From Phytophthora hibernalis (lineage: Eukaryota; Oomycota; Peronosporomycetes; Peronosporales; Peronosporaceae), in NCBI GenBank assembly GCA_012656075.1, contig JAAKBF010000056.1, forward strand, positions 124,001-188,000: a stretch of 64,000 bases of DNA, given 5' to 3'. Below the pieces are notes generated by a model. It was not told where the DNA came from, made no database searches, and saw nothing but the letters and a program-made list of their open reading frames with translations. Positions 30,916 to 41,153 of this stretch are shown in pieces (the first letter of the stretch is position 1; each line of letters starts with the position of its first letter). Made by a program: the position numbers and the translations under genes.

Positions 30916-33411
30916 ATTGGCATCCACCGCGTCCCCGCCCAGCACAACGGGGCGCCTTTCAGCAATGACTGCTTCTGTGCAGCCGCTCAGCCGTTTCCGA
31001 TGACCAACAGCACCGACGGAGCTATCAGTACTCGGAACCTCGTCCGAGCTACAGCATTCTTTCCTTTCTCCTTTCGCGGGGCATCCGGGGTAAAGCAGGA
31101 CTGCGGCGCTCCAGACTGAAGGCTCTAGTCAAGTTAAAAAATCCCGCGAGAAAGGCAAGGCGACAAACGCCGTCGTGCGCTCGCTTGCTCAGAACTGAAG
31201 CAAGGCACGGCCACTCGTCACGCCGGACAATCCTTTTCGCTGCAGCGACATGGTCCGCTGGCAAAACGTGCCTCGGATTCACTACTGTACGCTCTTTCAG
31301 TCGATCGATAATCGCGTGTGCGGGGTAGGAGGCACCGCCGATTTTTAATCAGCTTGTCAAATACATGTAACGATGTGGTTGATGGTCTCTCTAGCGCTTA
31401 CATGTAACACGAGGCAAGCGCAAGCAGCGCAGCGAGACCGCTTTCCGGCGGTGGTAGCGGCCGGATCCACAACAAAGTTGGACGGTGCGGCTTGCGACGC
31501 GCGGTGGAGATTAATATCCCGGTGTCGCTGCAGTGGCGGGGAGTTGGTTGAAGCGCCGTGACTGCGAGGGCAGCGTGACGTGAGCCTTACTGCTAAAACC
31601 CGCGGGCTGTGAGCCAACCTCGGCCGTCGCTGGCCACCAGACCGAAGCGTGTGGCGAGAACCAGTCCCTCGACTAGCTCGCACTGCTCTTTGAAACGTTC
31701 TAATCGCGGATATCCACGGCGCTGGCCTTCACAGCGCCTTCCAGCATACTCGACAGCGATGCAATACACGCACATTCTGTCATTGTCTGCCCTGTCTCAT
31801 GCGGGTGTGAAATCCACCTCTGACCGCAGTCGAGCCGAGCCGAGCTGAGCCGAGCCGGGTCGAGCCCATCTCCAGCAAAAGACACGCGCCAAAACCGAAC
31901 ACCCCAAGCAGAAAAAACGATCGGGTTAATCAGAAATTAATCGCCATCATTGAGTTTGCTTGACCCGGAATTCAAAGTCTCATTCTGCATTTCACCTCCA
32001 ACTGGTCAAGCAACCGACCAAAACACCCACTCACTTCTCCGAGTGATCTACGTCCTGCATCTTACTCACAAACACAAGACCCCCACTACTATCCATTCGC
32101 CATGACTTCCAAGCAAGACTCCGTGGCTGTTTCGTACGACGAACTGATCGACAAGGTCGAGACGGGCTACGTCGACGCACCACAAACACCCAAGGCCGGC
32201 TCCGCGTCGCCGGGCGAAGCCGTCTCACGCTACGCTGTGCAGAGCGTGCACCTGCGCGAGTGTCTGGCCGAGTTCCTCGGAACCTTCGTGATGATCGTTT
32301 TCGGCATGGGCGTGAACAACCAGGTGGTGAACTCCGAGGACAGGAACGGCACGTGGCTCAGCATCAATATGTGTTGGGGTGTGGCCGTTCTCCTCGGCGT
32401 CTACTGTTCGGAGGGTGTCAGTGGTGCCAACCTCAACACGGCCGTGACGCTGGCGCACTGCGTGTACGGCCGTCTGCCGTGGTGGAAGGCGCCGGGTTAC
32501 ATGGTGTCGCAGGTGCTGGGCGCCTTCTGCGGTGCCTTCATCATCTACCTCATGCAGTACCAGAACCTGAACGTCGTGGACCCGGAGCGCGAGACGACGC
32601 AGGGAAGCTGGTCCACGTACCCTAGCGACAACATCTCCAACTACACGGCCTTCTACACCGAGTTCATCGGCACGGCCATGCTGGTGCTGGGTGTGTACGC
32701 CATCACAGACAAGCGCAACAAGTCTGCCGGCCCGGTCGGCTCTCCGTTCGCGTTCTGCCTGCTCATCTGGGGACTGGGCATGGCCTTCGGCATGAACACG
32801 GGCTATGCCATCAACCCCGCACGCGACTTCGGTCCTCGCCTCTTTACGTGTCTGGCCGGCTGGGGCACCAAGGTGTTCACGCTGCGCAACCACTACTTCT
32901 GGATCCCCATCGTGGCTCCGTTGTGCGGCGGCGTGTGCGGCGCAGGTCTGTACCGCGTGATGGTGGAGATGCACCACCCGAAGCCGCAGCCACAGCAGTG
33001 AGCGGCAGTGGCCACGGATTTCTAGCTTGGCGGAGCGGGGTATTCGCTCCGTGAGCTCGATAAATAGAAATTGTCAATAGAGTTCATGTTTTTGAAAGGT
33101 TGTACTTTGGAGTTGATGCCGACCGAACTACATGTATAATACCGGTAGCGCAAATGGAATGCCACAATGTTGGCGATGCAGACCTTATACTGTACCGGTA
33201 TGGCGGTGTGCGAGTATGTGCAGCAAACATGTGCTTTTTTGTTATTTGATTTTCTTGGTTGTAGTAGGATACTAAAATAACGTTACCAAAGAACTTGGGG
33301 TATTGTTCGTACTGTAGTTTTTATTTTTAAAAATTGCCGATCTTTCATCAGTCGCCGGCGGCCATGAGCAGGTGCACTGCAGCATCAATAGACATGGGTG
33401 TTCAAAATGAA
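30916..33411. repeat. right arm of the ~2.5 kb inverted repeat
   Basis: Reverse complement of 17421-19917. Holds the intact aquaporin copy 4 on the plus strand, its ~1.2 kb upstream region (30916-32101) and ~410 bp downstream. Arms are separated by 10,998 bp. Confidence 0.93.
32102..33001 (+). CDS. aquaporin / aquaglyceroporin-family channel (MIP), copy 4
   Basis: Intact 299-residue major intrinsic protein, a membrane channel for water or small neutral solutes. Polar N-terminal tail of about 50 residues, then helix 1 (L-G-T-F-V-M-I-V-F-G-M-G, 59-70). First box G-A-N-L-N-T-A-V (108-115) has NTA for NPA; second box N-P-A-R-D at 238-242 is canonical for glyceroporins. Differs from copy 1 mainly in the N-terminal tail and C-terminus (ends P-Q-P-Q-Q). 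The start ATG at 32102 lies about 1.2 kb inside the repeat, so its promoter is likely duplicated too. Copy 3 in the left arm is the same gene with one base missing. Confidence 0.93.
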   Translation: MTSKQDSVAVSYDELIDKVETGYVDAPQTPKAGSASPGEAVSRYAVQSVHLRECLAEFLGTFVMIVFGMGVNNQVVNSEDRNGTWLSINMCWGVAVLLGVYCSEGVSGANLNTAVTLAHCVYGRLPWWKAPGYMVSQVLGAFCGAFIIYLMQYQNLNVVDPERETTQGSWSTYPSDNISNYTAFYTEFIGTAMLVLGVYAITDKRNKSAGPVGSPFAFCLLIWGLGMAFGMNTGYAINPARDFGPRLFTCLAGWGTKVFTLRNHYFWIPIVAPLCGGVCGAGLYRVMVEMHHPKPQPQQ

Positions 33412-33472
33412 AAGTATTATTTCGTTCGTTATACATATCAAGCTCTAAATTTGCAACAACACACTCCTCAAA

Positions 33473-33529
33473 ACTTAGTTCTGGTGCGGGAGGGAGGGTG
33501 GTGGATCTCCACGAGCAAGCGGTACAGAC
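33473..33529 (-). pseudogene. aquaporin 3'-end scrap (fifth copy), interrupted by a MITE
   Basis: About 57 bp matching the last codons and stop of aquaporin copy 1 (14736-14797 region), on the minus strand as in copies 1 and 2. It sits 60 bp beyond the right arm, just as copy 2 abuts the left arm. The hAT-type MITE at 33530-33926 has inserted in it; after the MITE the similarity ends. Confidence 0.8.
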
Positions 33530-33926
33530 CAGGGATGTTAAAAGAAAGCCTTCTGAAAAATGAAATCTTCTTTTGATTATAAGAAGATAAAAGAAGAAAT
33601 CAAGCGGTCTTCTTTTAATGAAAACATGGATCTGCCAGTACTCTGTCAGCTCCATCCGATTGCCAGTATCTAGTTTAAAATACTCGTCTTGACTTTGAAA
33701 ACAGATCCCTTCTGATCAAATACAGCGAAAATCGCTCCACCCCAGTGTTCAAGTATAAGGGTGAACTTTCAAAAATATGATTCTTAGCAAAGTCATAAAA
33801 TAGTGACTATAATACTACTAGTATGATTAAAAGAAGAAAAAGAAGACACCCACCCATTCTGACCGATCTTCTTTTGCATTATAAGAAGATAAAAGAAACT
33901 TGATTAAAGAAAGCTTAACATCCCTG
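33530..33926. mobile_element. hAT-type MITE with 8-bp target duplication
   Basis: 397 bp, terminal inverted repeats CAGGGATGTTAA / TTAACATCCCTG (12 bp, perfect), flanked by GTACAGAC on both sides (33522-33529 and 33927-33934). CAGGG ends and an 8-bp duplication are hAT hallmarks. Subterminal blocks near 33565-33600 and 33868-33898 repeat TTATAAGAAGATAAAAGAA. No ORF, so it needs a transposase supplied elsewhere. Confidence 0.88.
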
Positions 33927-34180
33927 GTACAGACCTTTGTTCGTAGTGGCTGTGAACGACAATTAATAAGCCTTACTTAAATCGGTCTTCACCATACTGC
34001 CCATACACCTTCGCCACTGCATCTTTCAAACGTGCCACGAACACTAAATTAGTGTCACTAATGCAACCTTCAATTGTTGGAGCTGCTTACCCCCAATCAA
34101 TCGTGCTTGTATTGCGGCTGATCATTGGCCTTACAGATACATATTGACCTTGAAATACTTGCCGTACGCGTCTAAAATCT

Positions 34181-35480
34181 TCAGGTCGGGTGAATCGATG
34201 CGAATGGGAGTGAACTAGCTTTGGGTGTATCTCCTTGCTTCAGCCATTTCTTGAACTGCAACGTCTGCAACTCACTAGCAAGTGTCTCCGCGGCACCATC
34301 AAATTTTGTTAGTGAAGCCTGGTATTTCGCGTCACCTAGCATTCTTGCGAGCCCCACACCAGTGAAACGTTTCTCCAATTCCGAGACGACGATAAATTCA
34401 TCTGGCTTCTGGCTGAGCTTGTTCAGCCTTGTCACGTATGAGGGCTATGTGCTAAATGCTGCGGTATCAAAAATCTTTTTACCGCTGTTAAGTTTGAGCA
34501 GTTCGAAAATATCGTCAGCAGTTTTTCCTTGGATCCGCCAAATCTCTTCTTGTAGCTTCACGAGGACAGATTGTGTGCCAGTCTTCAATTTGAAGTAAGA
34601 GATCCAAGTGCTAAACATTGGGTTCTGACCGAGTTTTTCCTTCGGTTCTCAGTTTGAGTAAGTCGAAAATGTCATCGATCGTCTTGCCTTCACTCATCCA
34701 TTTGTTCAGCTGCACGTGCTCCAGCTTGAATGCATTGTACTATTCTTCGCCCCTGCAATTATCTTCGCCAGTGTTTCGTCGTCATACAATTTCATAAGGG
34801 ACGAAAATATAACCTCGTCCGAGTCCTGCTGATTCAAGCCGAGTAACGTAAGACATCCAAGTGGGAGCCAAAGGGCTTTCAAAAAGCTTTTCTCCCTGGT
34901 TATTAAGCTTCAGAAGAGCAAAACCGTCATCTACGGTTTTGCCAGTACTCTCCCAGTTCTGCAATTGTGCATTTTGTAGCTGAGTAGCAGCAGTTCTCGA
35001 TTCGTAGTTCAGCTTCGCCGTAATAAGCAATGCAGCGAGAGCGTCATCGCCGAAACGACTCGCCAATGTGGAAGCCATCCACGCTTGAGCCCGCTCAGTG
35101 TTTTTCTTGAAGTTCTTGGTCACAGTTGCAGCCCACTTCTCAAACTGCGTGCTTTGGAAGGATTTCTCGTCGATTCCCTGAATTTGTAGCTTGTTGAAAA
35201 ACTTGTTTGTGATCGCGCGGTTCTTTGCAGCTTGAGCGATCTTCTCCACCGCGTCAATGATGGCTCTATCTTCAGAGTCGTCCGCGAAAGTCATCAAGAT
35301 TCGGTTTCCTTGGAAGCCACGTAGCTGACGCCCTTGAGCATGATCCAAAGTTTCTGGTTTGGCGCCATTCGAGTCCATTACCACCGAGACCGCACCGACA
35401 CATGCTACATGTAGTAGAGCGAGTATGGTCAGAAGTATCGCGTAGCGTCTCAGCGAACCGGGACTGAACTTGGCAACCAT
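34181..35480 (-). pseudogene. RXLR/LWY-type secreted effector, frameshifted relic
   Basis: Candidate oomycete effector delivered into plant cells. The first ORF, 35480-34782 (232 residues), starts at the ATG that gives a good signal peptide: about 30 residues, hydrophobic core A-I-L-L-T-I-L-A-L-L, ending near V-G-A. An in-frame ATG further upstream would bury this peptide. R-Q-L-R is at 51-54, followed by an EER-like acidic S-E-D-R at 69-72. The C-terminal half resembles WY/LWY modules, e.g. D-G-F-A-L-L-K-L-N-N (about 185-194). A one-base slip near 34830-34850 ends this ORF; at least three more module-like blocks follow in other frames down to 34181, with a TAG where a Trp is usual (near 34447). 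Host target unknown. Confidence 0.78.
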
Positions 35481-37141
35481 CGTGGAAACTGGTTTTGGGA
35501 AGTTCGAAGAAAATTGGGGAATGAGCAGATACACCGCCGCCAAATTTCTAGCTTTTCATCAGTTACGGCCAATTTGGTAAATGTACCGGGAAATGCGGTG
35601 AACACCAGCAGAAATCGGACGCAACACCATGCCAGCCGGAGGAGGTAGGGCATCACCCTGATCATAGCTAGGCCCCAACTAAGGCAGTGATTTCCATAAA
35701 TTACCCCTCCCTCTCGTGCATACCGAAGCCACAGTCACTTCTATAAAATTAAACTACATGTACAGTGGGATGAATAGTAAATTGGCTTGAGTTTCACGGA
35801 AATTACAAAAAGTGATAAATGGTTTCACCACCGTGTATATGTTTCATAAAATGTTACTTCGAAGTAGTATTTTGGTCAAAGGTTCATCGTTTTCAACGAG
35901 TTTTGCAGAAAATTGCACCAATCAGCCAGTTTTTTTAGACAAATACCAGTTCCAGCGCCGTTTTTTCGAGTCAAAACTGAGCAATTTTGATTGCTCAGTG
36001 AACCTTTAAAAAGGTTCAGTTTATCGTTTTAAAACGATAAATTTTGAAATGACATCCCCGTAACATTGTTACCGGGGATGGCCGTATTATTTCAATAGGG
36101 TAGGTTATTGAGCTTACCCTTTTAACTATTAAAATAAGTGTAGGTTAAATAATTTAAAGTAAAAAGGGACAATGTAGGTATGTTACATACTGGATCAGTT
36201 TCTGGCTTGTTATCACAGGATCGTCGGAATTGGATATCGGTACCGTGATTCAAAACAAACTGCCAACGTGATTCAAGTCACAGCCACGCCACCCCACCCC
36301 TTTTGTAGTAATGCACATGCGGATTAGGAAGTCAGTGACATCAATGTATATCTCACTGAAAACGAAGACGAGATGCAGTCAGTCGTATAATTTCACTCCG
36401 AATTTACAATCGCAGGTACCCGTACAAGTAAAAGTCAACACCGTAACTTTGCACGACTGTTGCGTCCGGATAACCGCATTGATGAAGATGGCCATACCAT
36501 ACATGTATCCCAAATCTACCAAGGTGACGTGGGATGCATCTACATATATTTGCTGCGTTGGCCTTGTAAAAAGCGGAGTAGTCGGGAACGACTTTCGGGT
36601 TTCTCGGATCAAAAATTGAGGAGTTTCAATCGTTCAAGCCGATATACTATTGCGGGTCACTCCTAGGGATTCCGACAAATAAATACTCAAAACAATACTT
36701 TGAGGCATATATGTTTTCTTACATGAAATACTTTATTTTAGCTAAAATTCTTGACCCTTCCAATATTTTATTCCGATAGAACAAGCAAACCGATACTGTA
36801 TTTTGGAGGAATGCTGACAACCTTCGGTTTTGAGTCAATTCATGCCGCATTCAGCTCGAACGCTGTCTACGCTGGCACTCGATATGATGATTTTGCTCTC
36901 AAGTGGAAAACATGTACTGGAGCACTTGTATTTGCTACTTCGAAGTACCTTGAAATGAATAAATCCAAACCTGAAACAGACCAATTACTACGTGTTTCGA
37001 AGTACTGTAGTAGTATTTATTGTTGCGTGCAATCGTATTCACTGTCAGTTATTGGGTAGACATTGGGGCGTGCGCTTTTAATTTCCCTTCATTGTTTCCA
37101 ATTGATAAGTTTATAAACTGTATTTCGGAATCCATGGTCAC
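35481..37141. other. intergenic region
   Basis: No gene recognised. Contains the hairpin run at 35976-36116, two copies of the palindrome TACTTCGAAGTA (35855, 36936), and a near-direct repeat TTTCGGAATC[C/A]ATGGTCACTTG beginning near 37122 and 37168 at the start of the LINE. Confidence 0.5.
35976..36116. repeat. run of five different hairpins
   Basis: Back-to-back inverted repeats with unrelated stems: ACTGAGCAAT/ATTGCTCAGT (35976-35999, 10 bp); TGAACCTTT/AAAGGTTCA (35999-36018, 9 bp); TTTATCGTTTT/AAAACGATAAA (36020-36041, 11 bp, no loop); CATCCCCGTAAC/GTTACCGGGGATG (36053-36080, one bulge) with outer TTGAAAT/ATTTCAA; AGGGTA/TACCCT near 36098-36120. Confidence 0.85.
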
Positions 37142-38256
37142 TTGACAACCTTCCTCGTGGGTTCAGTATTTTCGGAATCAATGGTCACTTGGCAACAGGA
37201 AGGGAGCTATGACCTCCAAAGACCTGCTGTGGGGCTGGGCACTAAATTTGGCGTGCATGTCCAGGCCATTGCTCACCCAGAGATTGGTAACACGGGCCTG
37301 AACGACAAACAGTGGCTCGTGAAGATACGAGCAAAAGCCTGCCCAATCGAGCAGAGAGGAACGGGCTACATCACACATGACGAAGTGGAGCTTGTTGTAC
37401 ACCACCAGGAGCTGCATGTTAACTGGCCCTGTAAAACCTGTCGCTCCCCAGAGCACCCCACCCGATTCTGCAAAGTGACGGAGGAAGGAATGGCGGATGC
37501 GATCAAGAAGCACACGTACAGAGTTGGGGAGCGATGCCTTCGATGGTTGGCAAGAGTTCTCGTACGTATCAAGCTCGCACTCAACCAACGACGCTGGAGC
37601 AGCTGCACAGGATGTTGAAAGGACTGGCGGACGCAGAGGTGCAAGAGGATTCGAACGGGCCGAAGCAATACACTACACAAGCAAGTGGTGAGATGAACAA
37701 GGACCGTCCGGAGGCGACTATGGCAGCGGAAGGACTAATGCTACCAAAGGACGAGGAACGAAAGGAGGAAAGCGAGCAAACACAACAGCCTCAAGTAGAG
37801 TCCGAGTGCAGCAGGCACCTGGAGGTGCCGCATGTGGAAACGAAGCCATCGATCGCGGAAAGGGAAGGGCACAAGGAAACGGCAGCGCCAGGCAGACCTG
37901 AGCAGGAAGCAACGACCGCACACGGCGGAAGCAGTGTCGACATGAATATGGAGGAAGCAGAGGCGGTAGTTGAGGTCAGGGCCTCACCAGAAGAAGCAGC
38001 CAGCACCACCAGGGGACTTGTTGACGAATCGCCGTCGAGAGGGCGGGCGCCGGCCCGCAGGATCTTGCTGGCAAGTAGAACACGAACCAAGGAAATGCCG
38101 GTGGGACTTCCAACGGCAGTGCAATCGCAATCAACAACGCTGGCGGGCGCAAAGGCAGATCGAAATGCAGAAGCGCAGCAGCATATGAACGGGCCCGCTG
38201 GGGCAGCTTTAAGACCTCGATCAGTGTCGCCGAAGCGGAGATTACCAGATGAATGA
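37142..38256 (+). pseudogene. LINE ORF1, CCHC zinc-knuckle protein, frameshifted
   Basis: Nucleic-acid-binding ORF1. An N-terminal part ends with a CCHC knuckle, CX2CX4HX4C, encoded at 37430-37471 (C-K-T-C-R-S-P-E-H). The frame changes near 37540-37590, after which a long Glu/Gln/Ala-rich low-complexity region runs to the stop at 38254-38256. That stop overlaps the next ORF's ATG as ATGA (38253-38256). No RRM or esterase was seen. Confidence 0.62.
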
Positions 38257-39440
38257 GACATAGACATGTTCCGCAGAAGACGAGCAAGATCGTGAAACAA
38301 GCCAAACGAGAAGGGAAAGCCAGATCACTGTCGCCGACCCGTTGCAGTAGTCGCGCCACGACGGCACGAGGTCGACTGCAGCGTCAAAAGTACATGCACC
38401 AGTACTTCACGCCACCGAGATCCAGCTCAGCTGAGACGACCGGCAGTAAAGTCGAGGAATCTGCAGTTCAGCTCTTGAAGCATCCAGAGAATCAAGCGAA
38501 GGAGCACGACGATGATCAGGAAATGGAGGACGACGGCCAGGCAGAAGACAGTGAGGACTCAGACGCACCGGTCTACGCGGGAACTTTGCCGCCAACTGAC
38601 GGTGGTTTTCCGATTGCAACATGGATGGGTGTACTAGGAGGCACAATCACGGAAGTGATGGCAAATGGGCACTGCGGTTGGTTCGCCCTGTACGCGGCGC
38701 TGAGCAACGTTACGGATGGTTTGGTGCCGCCAAGTACGGCGGTGATCAAACACGTAAACGAACTTAAGAAGCAGGTCCTCAATGGCATGATTGCCAACCT
38801 AGTGGATGAAGTTGGGTTACACCCAGCAGAGCTCGAGGTGGAATTGAAGGCGAGTGGCAATGCTGCGGTGCTGGAAAGCAGCGTTGACAGACAAATCAGC
38901 GTCATTGCAGCACACTACGTGGAGCACCGCAAGAGATCAGTGCGCACGGAGGCATTCAAGGACATGTGGGTCAGGACGTCTCACCTTCAAGCGATGGCAA
39001 GTTATGCACGGGAAACGATTTTCATACTGGACGTGGATCATCAAGGATCAGCACGTGTGTCAGCATACGCCTACGAGACTCAAATGCTGCCGAACGGCAG
39101 CAACTTCGAAACGTGAACGAAGGCCGCACTGGACTCGGGCATTGCTACAGGACCTGATTGGGGAGGGATTTTGCCTACAGTCATGGTGATTTGCTGGAAA
39201 GAGGGAGGCAACCATTTCCAAGCGGTCACTTACGATGCGGAACGTTATAAATGTTACTCGGACAACATGGAGAACCTGATAACTAAGCGGAACGAGATAC
39301 TCACACAGCACGGCAGGCTTGCGCTGGATCGAGAGTCTTATAACCACCGCAAGACTGCAAAATCAGCTGCAAAAGAGCTCAAGGCGATCACTCGAGTACT
39401 GAACGTCAACACAACGCCCAAGTGGACGAAGTTCTGGTAG
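38253..39440 (+). pseudogene. LINE-encoded OTU-like cysteine protease domain, one in-frame stop
   Basis: After a basic, low-complexity N-terminus, residues from about 125 form an OTU-like fold: M-A-N-G-H-C-G-W-F-A-L-Y (Cys codon 38673-38675), where D-G-N-C or N-G-x-C followed by a large hydrophobic helix is typical. The partner His is in G-G-N-H-F-Q-A-V-T-Y (His codon 39213-39215). A TGA at 39114-39116 interrupts the frame between them, but the same frame continues for 108 more codons. OTU proteases cleave ubiquitin chains; in an element it might process the polyprotein or shield proteins from turnover (inference). Assigned by motif only. Confidence 0.6.
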
Positions 39441-39959
39441 TCGACAAAGTGGAGGGAGACGAGGACGTGGGCGAAGACTTGAAGCTTCCGGGCAGAGGAC
39501 AACAAAGGTCGGAGAAGAACCGGATTGGCGGTGAACGTCACGATCCTGTTGCAAAGGAAGAAGGAAGCGAAGTGGTCGGACATCGGCAGCCAGTGCAACT
39601 GTATAGCGTGGGTGAAGGAGAGGTGTTAACGCTGCCCAGATGCACCATTCACGACCAGCAAGAGAGAGTCACGAACGAGGATCTAGCGGTTGGTCTGGAG
39701 GACGGTGAGTCACACGTTGGGTCAAGTCATACCACTGGAGAGCAGGAAGGCGAGGGCAGTACCAATCATGATGGAGGGCACCAGTAGAAAGGAAGCAGGA
39801 GGGAGGCAAGAAGCACAGAGAGATGGTGCGCAGCCAACTATGCATCAATACTACACAACGATTCACCACAACCAGCACATTGGCAACACAACAAGAGCCT
39901 TTAGGTAGTACAGCAGACAGATACGGAAGCACAGAAGACAGCAGCAGCGACGGTGGCGC

Positions 39960-41153
39960 AGCATACAACCGACACAGCACAAGCTGGATAGGACAATAGG
40001 ATTGGTCACATATAACATCCGACGCTTGGCAATGCACATCAAGCAAGTCGGAACAAGACTACAGAAACTCAAGGAACAAGGGGAACGAGGGCAAACTGGT
40101 CTCATTTATCTACAGGAAACACATCTGAAAGCCGAAGAAAACGACATGGCGGCCCAGCAGTATGCGGCGATGTGGGGATTTAAGTACACCACAGCTCACA
40201 AGTACTCGCTGTGGGCTTCAGGCAACGAACGCAGAGCGGGGGTGTCGATTTTGGTGAACCCCTGTGGGGCAGTGAAGAACGTGACGGGATGGGGCGAAGA
40301 GCATTGGAGTGAGCACCTTATCATGGTGCAGGGCACGATGGCAGGGAAGGAATTTCTCTTCATCAATATTTACGCGCCATCGGCCGGTCCTGCGCGAATT
40401 GCCTTTTACAACTACTTGCGACGTATTCCTTTTCCTACAGGATTGTCGATGATATGGGGTGGAGACTTTAATTGCGTCACGAACATGGAGATGGATAGAA
40501 TTGGAAAGAGTAACAAGGACGATATGGGCGCGAAGGCGCTAGAGCAGGTGACTCAGCTGCATGGGTTACTAGATGCAGGAGCATACAACATTTCACTGCA
40601 CGACAATCATCGAGAGCGGACCAAATATGCCGATGCGTATCACACGCACACACAAAAGGCGGCGGATGGGACCAACGGATCGTCGCGAATCGATAGATGG
40701 TACATCTCGGCGGCGGTCAGCAACTTAGTAAGAGGCAGCGAAATGGAGGAATCCTTCTGCGCAGCTGATCATCGTGGGGTGACACTGGAGCTACACTCGC
40801 CGAAAGGTATCGTGCGGATCCGGCGATGTCCTAAGCTATATCCACCGCCACCGTACGCGGAAGCGGCCACCAACAGTCTCATTCAGACTAAAATGCGAGG
40901 GTTAGCGAAGGCGGTCGAACAGGATGAAGGGCACAATGGAGCGCAGCTCTGGGATCATTTCAAGATTACGATGAGGGAGGAGCTGGCGAAGCTCAAGAGG
41001 GCGGCGAAACGCAGAACAACCATGGGTTTTCGCCAGAAAAGCAAGCGGCTAAAGCACAAATTGGGCAGATGCGGGTACGCTACGGCGGCACAGCAGCAAA
41101 GGCGCCAGCAGCTACTCGATCAACTAGCCAAGGTACGACTTGTGGGGAAGACT
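39960..41153 (+). pseudogene. LINE ORF2 APE-type endonuclease, truncated before the RT
   Basis: Apurinic/apyrimidinic-like endonuclease that would nick target DNA for priming. Motifs in order: T-Y-N-I-R (about 40005), L-Q-E-T-H (40108), I-N-I-Y-A-P-S (40365), W-G-G-D-F-N-C (40456), S-R-I-D-R-W-Y (40683) and A-A-D-H-R-G-V (40762): all APE landmarks, including the catalytic His. The frame is open from upstream of 40002 to 41381, but after about 41153 the protein stops resembling a LINE. No reverse transcriptase follows in any frame. Confidence 0.8.

Larger units (their letters stand above)
37142..41153 (+). mobile_element. LINE (non-LTR retrotransposon), 5' part only
   Basis: Order: CCHC-bearing ORF1, an OTU-like cysteine protease domain, then an APE-type endonuclease. 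The reverse transcriptase that should follow is absent; similarity to LINE sequence stops near 41150. LINEs normally lose their 5' ends, so a 3' loss suggests a later insertion or deletion at about 41150. The 5' end is not resolved. Confidence 0.7.

Noticed and set aside
32225..32977. 250-residue open frame antisense to aquaporin copy 4 (and its mirror at 17855-18286)
   Set aside because: GC-rich third positions of the aquaporin create the open antisense frame; His/Val/Arg-rich, no known domain.
35450..35665. Alternative upstream start for the effector (35543) or separate small ORF
   Set aside because: Using it would bury the signal peptide; the ATG at 35480 gives a normal leader.
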